The translations under genes were made by a program, and so were the position numbers. A stretch of DNA of 64,000 nucleotides from Toxorhynchites rutilus septentrionalis. Its lineage: Eukaryota; Arthropoda; Insecta; Diptera; Culicidae. The notes beneath the pieces are model-generated. The model did not search any database, had not been told where the DNA came from, and saw only the letters and a program-made list of their open reading frames with translations. The stretch lies in contig NC_073744.1 in NCBI RefSeq assembly GCF_029784135.1, positions 70,420,593 through 70,484,592 of the forward strand. The letters run 5' to 3'. Positions 56,801 to 64,000 of the stretch are shown here, piece after piece. Position 1 is the first letter of the stretch. Each line of letters opens with the position of its first letter.

Positions 56801-58597
56801 CGGCCACCCAAAACATAGCATAACATAGCAAAACATAGTCCAGCGTGGATTAGGTTACAAAACTAGAGGGACGAGGTCTAGCTTCATGTGGATTCATCGT
56901 ATGCCTTTTCGAAATTTACAACAAATCAGACTAGCCAACAAGTAATCAACTACCCATCCCCTCTTATATGGTGCCAACACACGCTGCTAATGATAAATCA
57001 TTTATTTTTGATACAAGTTTATTTCAATAAATGCGATCGTTTGCCCCATAGGCTGCGAATTTGTGCCGATAAGTCCGCATTTGACAAGTTGTATTATAAT
57101 AAATATTGGACAAGCAAAACTCGAAGTATTAATAAATTGCGTTTCGAAGGTTATATATAGTTACTATTTGGTAAGCAAACTGAACCCTATTGGCTTTCCT
57201 TTTAAAAGTTATTAGACGACAACTGTTAGGTGCGCACCTGCGAGCATTAGCATAACGAAAAGTTATATTTTCATCGCATCGCATTTTTGCCTTGCGATTC
57301 AATTCTTTTTTGAGAGCCACACCACTCTATCACAAAGCGATTCGATCCAAAGCTCCGAGGCTAAGCACCCAATCGGATCAGGAAACGAAAGTAGAGCGGT
57401 GGCAGAAACTAATGAACGAATCATAAAATGATACGAGCGAGCATCGATGAACACGCGCACAGATACCAAACGATGACACTCACGCTGTGTTCATTCAGTG
57501 TTTTCGTTGACACGTCAGTTTTCTATTTCATGAGTGATTTAAAACATATTATTGTGTGCGTTGAATGAATCAAATAAGAGAATGTAACGAGCGCTCGTTG
57601 ATACGATTGGAACCATCCTTGGCTGCGGATAATCGTATTTCATCCTAATTGTCGAGAAATGCAGTATTTCAGTCGTTTGTGATCAAGTTCTCTCTCCCTC
57701 TCGCTCAGGTAACCATCCCCTCTTCCGTTTCCCATCATTCTGTCTTTATTTACCGCCCCTCTAATCCGCTTACTGACCAAACAGTTGTACCTTGTACCAT
57801 AGACTTGCATCCGTCTATAAAAATATAATAATGGCGGATAGTGAAACCGTCGAAAGCCGCTGAATGTGTTTTACATCAAGCTCCTGCTGCGACTTGTCAT
57901 TGTGAAAATCGCGCGGTAGAGCCGTCTAGTGTGTTTCCACGCTAAAAGAAGTTTGCTCATGTAGACTGTGTAGTCAGATGATTTTACCCTTTAACGGGCC
58001 GTGGAAACTAGGCGACGAATCGTCTTCAACTTCAGAGAACATAACCCTTACATGAGGAATAACACTTTATTGCGCCTTTGGTTATGCAAAAATCAAAACA
58101 ATATTTCTAGTGCAGCGATACCAATTATTTTGGCGATTTACAATATTTCTAGTGCAATTTTCCTGTTTTTTATTTAGAATTTCAGAGAAAAAATAAAAAT
58201 TTAAATTTTTCATCAAATATACCATTTATTTTATTGGAAAAACTGCATGATTTTACACAGTAGATACTAAATAGTACGTTTACAGTGAAAAACCATTAAC
58301 TTGTTGCATTTTCAACGAATTTGAACATAATTTTCTGCCAGCGCTCTAAAATCGTTGTTTTGTTACATAAAAATGACTCCCAAGTGAATATCATACATTT
58401 TCAGCAGTCCAAAAAAATGGAGTATTGCCAGATACCTTTAGAAGGTTCTGGCTAAGTAAAATATTAAAATAATATTCCAAGCGCAGTGAAAAACATTTTT
58501 TTTGTGGCAATATAGTTGCCAGTACCCGTTAAAGGGTTAAAAAAGAATAAAAGAAAGAAGATAATATTTATTTCCTTTTTCCTACTAATCGCAATGC
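53851..58597. other. no gene recognised; repeat ends only
   Basis: A pogo-type end (CAGGTCGGACTCGATTATCC) lies at 55936 without a clear partner. A degraded hAT-type end (AGAGTTCCAGTGAGAATGGT) lies at 56547. Bases 54460-55100 and 57300-57960 are less AT-rich but show no protein motifs. Confidence 0.4.
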
Positions 58598-59048
58598 ATA
58601 TACATTAGGGTGCCAATGAAAATGGTCATCTCAAATTTCAAAAAGTTACCCCATAAAAGATGTTCACCACCTCGAAAAAACACCCTATGCCAAATATCAG
58701 CTCAATCGGACTTAAGGGAGAGTGCCGCACAATTTATTGAAAATCAAAAAATCACCCAAGGGGGGAGTAAAGGAATTCGGAACTTTCGAAAAAAAATTGA
58801 TGCCAAATGTCTTAAAATTGCATGAAACGTCGAGATCTAGTGTCATATCTAAATTTTTTTTTGTCGAAAATCGGCACTCTGGGGCTTAGTTTTTTTTTGG
58901 AATACGAAACGAAAAGTATGGTTTTGGGTGCCAATAAAAATAGTTATCTCGATTTTTCATTCGGAACTTACTACGAAATGTTGATTTGCACAATAATATA
59001 CCCTATGCGAAATATTAACTCATTCGGACTTCATTTACTAGTGTCATA

Positions 59049-60593
59049 CACTCTGTTCAACATCTATAAGACCACCCTGATTCTATTTCGTTGCAACACA
59101 AACAGTATTCCAACAAGATACGTTCATACATTGTTGAATGCTTAGAATAAAGTATTCAAAATAGTTGTTTGTTTATTTATTGTGCTTCAATATGATAAAT
59201 TCAGCTGTCCAATTTCTATAAGACCACTTCCAAATTCATAAGTATTATCAAAGAAAAATTCAAAATAATCGGCTGATTTACATGTCAATAATTGGAAACC
59301 TTGTCATTTCGACTAATAACCTGGAAAATTCGTTTTAGAATACTATTTACTAAAGTCTGCTGAACGGATTTCTCGATATTTTACCATGTTTCTGAAATTG
59401 CGACCTTGAGCTCTTCAATGGTGGCGTACCGTTTTGCCTTAGTGTAGATTCTACGTACAAGGATTGCCCTAAGATTCCCAACAGGATTCAAGTCTGGATA
59501 GCGAGCCGGCCAATCCAAAAAAAATAGTTTTTGGTACTTAATCAATTGCTTAATTTCCTTTCTGGTATGAATAGTAGCATTGTTTTACTGGAATGTGAAT
59601 TTTTTGTGTCGATACCCACGCAAAAATGGGAGGCGAGAAGATTCCAGAACATGTATGTAATCCTTAAATGATGTGAAAGCTATCTTGAGTTTTGTGGTTG
59701 CACAGAATCGCGCCCAAACCATGCACGAGCCTCCACCAAAATTCCTGGTTGAAAAACATTGTTCCTTCTTCCGTGAATCACGCCAGTACCCGTTGAAACC
59801 ATCAGGACCATCCAAATTGAACTTAGTTTCGTCAGTGAAGATAACCTATACATTGAAGAACTTTTCTTTATGGTTTAACAAAATGTATTTTTTGAAAACA
59901 TTCTTTGTCATGACATATATTGCCCCACTGTCGGTTCATGTGAGCTTTGGCAAAACTCAGACGTCTTCCGATATGAGAAGGTGTAAGATGAGGAGTTTTA
60001 ATCTTTTAAGCCCTCTTTATGTGAGGATTTTTTACCAACATTTGACGAATTGTCACCCGAGTAATATTTAAATTTAAGTGTTGCTTTATTTGCAAAAGCG
60101 ATTTTGAAGTATTCGAAGCTGTTCTAGCCATATCCCGCTTATCCCGGTCAGAGAGCTTCGATTTACGTGGAGCTCTTTCCTTCTTGCAGTATCCTTGAGG
60201 ATTCGTCAAATAATTGAGCACTACTTGATGGGATCGTCCAATCTGACGAGCAATTTCCCTGATACCAACATGTTCTTGATGAAATGCATCGATGTGTCTT
60301 TCTTCTGTCTCCGTGAGCACTTTTTCCTTCGGCATTTTCCAGATTCATTGATCAAATCAACTAAAACAACGAAAATGTAACTGGTCTTATAGAAACTTGA
60401 CATTAGGTTGCCAATGCAAAATACAAAAACATTCGTTTATGCTCAGCGCTTGCACACACACACACATAAAAATAATGCAGTGTATGGTAATTACCAATAC
60501 CTACACACTAGAATATAATTTGAATCATTATTTGTTTACAATTACACAAAGCAACAAGATCATCACCTGGTCTTATAGAAATTGGACAGAGTG
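59049..60593 (-). mobile_element. Tc3-like DNA transposon with doubled terminal repeats
   Basis: The outer ends CACTCTGTTCAACATCTATA (59049) and CACTCTGTCCAATTTCTATA (reverse complement from 60593) are flanked by TA at 59047-59048 and 60594-60595. A second pair of similar sequences lies inside: CTGTCCAATTTCTATAAGAC at 59207 and its inverse TGGTCTTATAGAAACTTGAC at 60380. Each end thus has two transposase-site-like repeats about 155-190 bases apart, an IR/DR arrangement. The length of 1545 bases fits a complete Tc1/Tc3 unit. Confidence 0.85.
59380..60335 (-). pseudogene. Tc3-like transposase, inactivated
   Basis: From ATG 60335 the minus strand encodes MPKEKVLTETEERHIDAFHQ, a helix-turn-helix (VGIREIARQIGRSHQVVLNY) and a second DNA-binding segment (RVTIRQMLVKNPHIKRA). 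In shifted frames the catalytic core follows: VIFTDETKFNLDGPDG (first Asp present), STRNFGGGSCMVWARF, then NNATIHTRKEIKQLI and YPDLNPVGNLRAILV. At the second acidic position the usual Gln-Asp-Asn reads stop-Asn-Asn, and at the third the usual Glu is Gly. With frameshifts near 60010 and 59850 it cannot be active. Confidence 0.85.
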
Positions 60594-60649
60594 TAGACGT
60601 TAAAATTTGAGAATAATTTACAACCGGTGATTTTTTTTTCCCAAAATAT

Positions 60650-61515
60650 ATATTTTATTAAGGCACATGTGGCGTTAGCCTGACGGGGCCGGGAGTCCAA
60701 TATTTTGACAATTTTTGTCTTACAACTATGTTAGTAATATGTAACCGATTACTCGCGGTTGGCTCGAGGTTAGTATTACAAGTGTTCTCATAATTGGTAT
60801 GTTGCAGTCTTCGATGCTCTGTACGTGTGCCCGACACGGGATACTCCCTTTTGGGATGCAGCTGACCATTAATCAGCAACGCCCCCCTAGTCCGTACCCC
60901 ATATCTAGCGTGGTGCGTCTTTCTCGCCTCGAGGAATCCAGGATAGAATGGTCACTAGCCGGCGCAATCATCAGCTCGTGTAGAGTTGTCATGAGCGGTA
61001 CAACCTTTGGCTCTTGTTGAATGATCAGTGGACTGCACAACCTTCGGCCCGTGCATCTGTAAAGAGTGTGTGTATGTATTGCCGCGACTAAGTAAAAGTT
61101 TATCGATCGGATAGGAGGGATATGAAACGGGGGCTCAACGAAGGAAACATCATTAAACGTTGACATCGGCGTTTCTGATGAACAGGTATAGATGAAGCAG
61201 AAGATCAGGATCCCGGCTACCTAAGATATCCCGGACGGGGATATCCGATTGTCTGCCTTGTGCTCTCAGTGCTCTAGAGAGCTGAGAGCGAGCAGCATGG
61301 AACCGGATACACGACCAGACAACATGCTCGATGTCGTGGTAGTTGTCTTATTCTTGTTAGGAAATAAGATGAGCGTTTATCAACTTTCATTGAGCGGATT
61401 GCCTCTATTGAGCTGAGACTGTCTGAAAAAATAAAATAGTGGTCGATGGGCAATGTTTCAATGATCCCTAATGCGTAATATATCGCACCCAGTTCAGCGA
61501 CATACACGGAACAAG
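60650..61515 (-). pseudogene. 5'-truncated I-type LINE: RNase H and 3' UTR
   Basis: The minus strand from 61507 reads YVAELGAIYYALGIIETLP, YFIFSDSLSSIEAIRSMKVD and SSYFLTRIRQL, closely resembling RNase H of the full LINE at 22720-22880. The rest is 3' UTR ending with AATAAAATATATATTTTGG near 60650. The truncation point is inside RNase H. It inserted within the hAT-type element. Confidence 0.75.
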
Positions 61516-61701
61516 GATCTATTTTTCGTTTTTCAAAAAACTCAAAGTTTGACAGCTTTGCGTCAATCTCCTTTAAGTCCGATTAAGCTGAATTTTGGCA
61601 TAGGGTGTTTTTTCGAAGTGGTGAATATTTTGTATAGGGTAACTTTTTAAAATTTTAGGGTCGATTTTTTCCCATGCATTCATTGGCACCCTAATATACA
61701 T

Positions 61702-64000
61702 ACATCTATTGTGTCACCTACTGTATATTATGAAGAACATTGACGTTGAAACTATGTTCCCTCCCTTAAGAAGCCAAATTGGTATTGTTTAAATCAAGAG
61801 CACATCCCATTTAAATGATTTTTCGAATTCCCTTCGATTTCCTCTTATTTCCTGCGGTTAATGCATGAAGATGGTGTATTACACTAGATGGATAATTTAT
61901 TTGTTCCACTCTTCCGAGATCGGATTGAAACTGTGTGAGTTTACTCCCGTATAGGATCACTTGTAAATAACCCTTGGAAAACAGACACACATTCTTGAGC
62001 CTCAATGTTCCATACACGTTATTCGCTCATTCGTTGCGTGAAGGACAGATAATAATTCACAACTGTTAACATAGGAGAGACATGTTTTTTCTGGTGGCAT
62101 CATGCCAGACAACACCGACGACCCATTAAAGCTTTTAGCTTATTAAACATTCTAGATTTTTACATTTCCCGTACGTTGCAATATCCCTAATTCATGCTCC
62201 GCTTCGACGAGTCGAAGAAAGGCGCTTAGACAAGAGCGAAATAAAAACAGTGGAATCGTCGTAAAAAGCCTGAAATTGTTGGCCTTTCCGAAAAATATTC
62301 CCTTTCATGCGGGTGGATGGTGTGGCGTGCGGAAAAGGAAAATCTTGTCACGACCGATTCAACCAGAGCTAGGGCTAATCTTTTAAAATATAAATTTATA
62401 CCGCCATAATGTGAGCGTTGTTATTTGGCATGTGGAAAACCGCTCCGTATGGTTTGTTCCGACCCTGACGTGGGGTGGTTCCGTTCCCGTAATCGCCCTT
62501 ATCGACCTTGCTGGTTCGATTCGTGAGAACCCTACATACCGACAGCTTCCCATCCATGCAGCGGTGTAAAAAGTGAATTTTTATTTACCCGTTTTATTAA
62601 CTTTCAACGCGAATCACTGTTTATATGAGCATCCTTCAGTCGGCACTTTTGCCCCATTAAGATGTACAGGCTGGCGGGGCATCCTCACCAAACCGTTTGG
62701 TGAGGGCTCACCCTTGATAGGGTGTTCTCACAAACGTCTTTCCGATTCCGTTTGGAAGCAGCGTGGGTGGACTTCCGCTGCTTTGGCTGGGCGCCATTTT
62801 TCAGTTTTTATATATTTTTTTCGAATCTCATACTCATCCGGTTGCACTGGCCGAGAGGCGAAGAAAAAAAACCGGCGACCGGAATCACAGAAACACGAGA
62901 TGATGCGAGAACATTTCGACTGTTGGCATCCTTCGGACGCTGTGCACCATCCATTTCGAAAGCGAGCGGACGGCTTCTGTATGTTGTCATTTTTTTCCTT
63001 GCTGTCGTGGAATAGCAAAATTAGGGGTGGCTCTGGAAGCAAGAATTATGACGTCGTTTTTTTTGTCCACCCTCTTGGAGAGTTATGTGGCCTTTTTGTG
63101 CTCGGTGCTTCCCTGCCGCTTGATGCCCTTCCAGGAAGTTATGGCCATGAGTCGATGAGATTTATTTGAGATTGTTTTGTCCGTAATTTGTATTAATGGG
63201 AGAATGAAGGCCATCGGGAGGTTAAACTCGTTGTGCCCGTTGAGGGATAATGTGGTAGTATTAATACAAATATTGGACCACTCGTTGACTCATTTATTTT
63301 TTTGTTTTTTTTTTTGTTGTTGTTGCGGTGGGCTTACTCGAAACAAGTTTTGACAGCCGAAATATGAAGAGACATTGCGGGGGGCTTTGTGTGGTTTATG
63401 TTCGATTCTGACACCGATTAGACAAACACAGTAAACATACAGTGAAAAATGTGCGGATTATTTGTTATCGTTTGGCCAGTCACAAATGCCGTTAGCGAAA
63501 GATTGGAATCAAATTGGATTATTCGTTTATGTTTCCTTGGCACACTACAAAGCTATGTAATGCGTACATAAGATTACGCAGTTCTACAAATTCCTATTTC
63601 TATGGGAACATAATTCGATTCGGTGCTTTCGAAATAATGTACTGTTAGCAACAGTTGAATCTAATTTATCATAACCTAATTTTTCCTTCCCTCAGCCCAA
63701 ACAAACATCCAAGAAGCGTCAGCCACACGCTATCTTCGCAATAAAAGAACATGATTTACTTCGGCAATTTCACCGTCCATTGTCGTTTTCAGTCTCTCCG
63801 GAAGAACATTTATCGTTTCTTGGTTTATTCAACCCAAGCAATCTCCAGCAGGATAATTGCAAATAATTATTTGATCGCCAATGATTTGTTACCCTAATCA
63901 ATTTGTTTACCGCGTCGTAGAGAAGACTATTCTTCTGTACAGGCTCACTTCACTTTCCAAATCCTATGGCGAGTGCATTTACAAGACTCGATAGGGAATT
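61702..64000. other. no gene recognised
   Basis: Overlapping open frames occur on both strands between 62570 and 63170, in a GC-richer patch. None shows a domain, signal peptide or splice-consistent exon of the Sidestep type. I treat the region as non-coding intron or flank. A T-rich run lies at 63290-63325. Confidence 0.4.

Larger units (their letters stand above)
58606..61693. mobile_element. hAT-type non-autonomous element with long TIRs
   Basis: Both ends start TAGGGTGCCAATGA. Inside, both share AAAAAGTTACCC, CGAAAAAACACCCTATGCCA and AATCGGACTTAA, giving inverted ends of about 150 bases. The 8-bp duplication ATATACAT lies at 58598-58605 and 61694-61701. TIR start and duplication length fit hAT. 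A degenerate second copy of the left end (GGGTGCCAATAAAAATAGTT) follows at 58927. The interior is occupied by the Tc3-like element and the LINE fragment below. No hAT transposase is present. Confidence 0.8.

Noticed and set aside
57310..57430. Sequence faintly like 5S rRNA (CCGAGGCTAAGCACCC)
   Set aside because: Only a few bases resemble the 5S internal region, and the rest does not fit the rRNA.
62573..63169. 198-codon frame on the + strand
   Set aside because: Three overlapping frames on both strands are open in a GC-richer patch. No Ig, FN3 or other motif was seen, and lysine/phenylalanine runs come from homopolymers, so non-coding DNA is more likely.
1..64000. CRISPR arrays, bacterial operons or ribosome binding sites
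   Set aside because: The window has eukaryotic splice sites, retrotransposons and SINEs. No regularly spaced short repeats were seen.

Overview
This is repeat-rich animal DNA, best explained as part of a culicine mosquito genome, probably Aedes-like. The reasons are a BEL/Pao retrotransposon, mosquito-style ITmD37E, mariner and Tc1 remnants, RNase H-bearing non-LTR retrotransposons, tRNA-derived SINEs resembling Feilai, and two short spliced exons separated by a very large repeat-filled intron. The taxon is an inference. There is no bacterial operon structure.

The only cellular gene I can support is on the + strand. Two exons (34858-34990 and 48040-48248) have consensus splice sites and compatible phases. 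Together they encode most of an N-terminal V-type immunoglobulin domain of the Sidestep family (insect neuronal adhesion and guidance receptors). The intron between them is 13,049 bases. The signal-peptide exon and the remaining Ig, FN3 and TM exons are not seen here and probably lie outside the window.

Region by region. 1-3597: no gene, one dead ITmD37E transposase. 3598-12477: a four-level nest, in which a pogo-type MITE was split by a BEL element (LTRs, 5-bp TSD, reverse transcriptase deleted). Its 5' LTR was split by a 20-bp-TIR/8-bp-TSD element, which in turn holds a 'D-family' element carrying a histone H1-like tail. 13040-13620: RNase H LINE fragment ending in a new-looking hairpin. 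15370-24430: a 'B-family' element split by a nearly full-length I-type LINE (12-bp TSD), whose ORF1 is itself split by a second B element. 24440-25590: Tc1 remnant with a SINE in it. 26124-33361: a complex of D-family modules with three histone H3 pseudogenes, three histone 3' stem-loops, a 1.4-kb near-perfect palindrome with divergent H3 copies, seven copies of a shared module, and a small MITE. 34858-48248: the Sidestep-type exons and their intron, which holds a deleted mariner, LINE fragments, and B and D copies. 48249-58597: mostly unrecognised DNA with a SINE and a deleted mariner. 58598-61701: a hAT-type element (8-bp TSD) containing a Tc3-like transposon with doubled terminal repeats and a truncated LINE. 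61702-64000: nothing recognised.

The most unusual content is the histone-carrying repeat complex. All three H3 copies share the same loss of about 19 residues of the N-terminal tail, so they come from one damaged ancestor multiplied inside mobile DNA. The B and D repeat families share a 16-base terminal palindrome (GACGTAG-N2-CTACGTC). Three short hairpins look like local inverted-copy (template-switch) mutations, two of them shown by comparison with paralogous copies in this same window.
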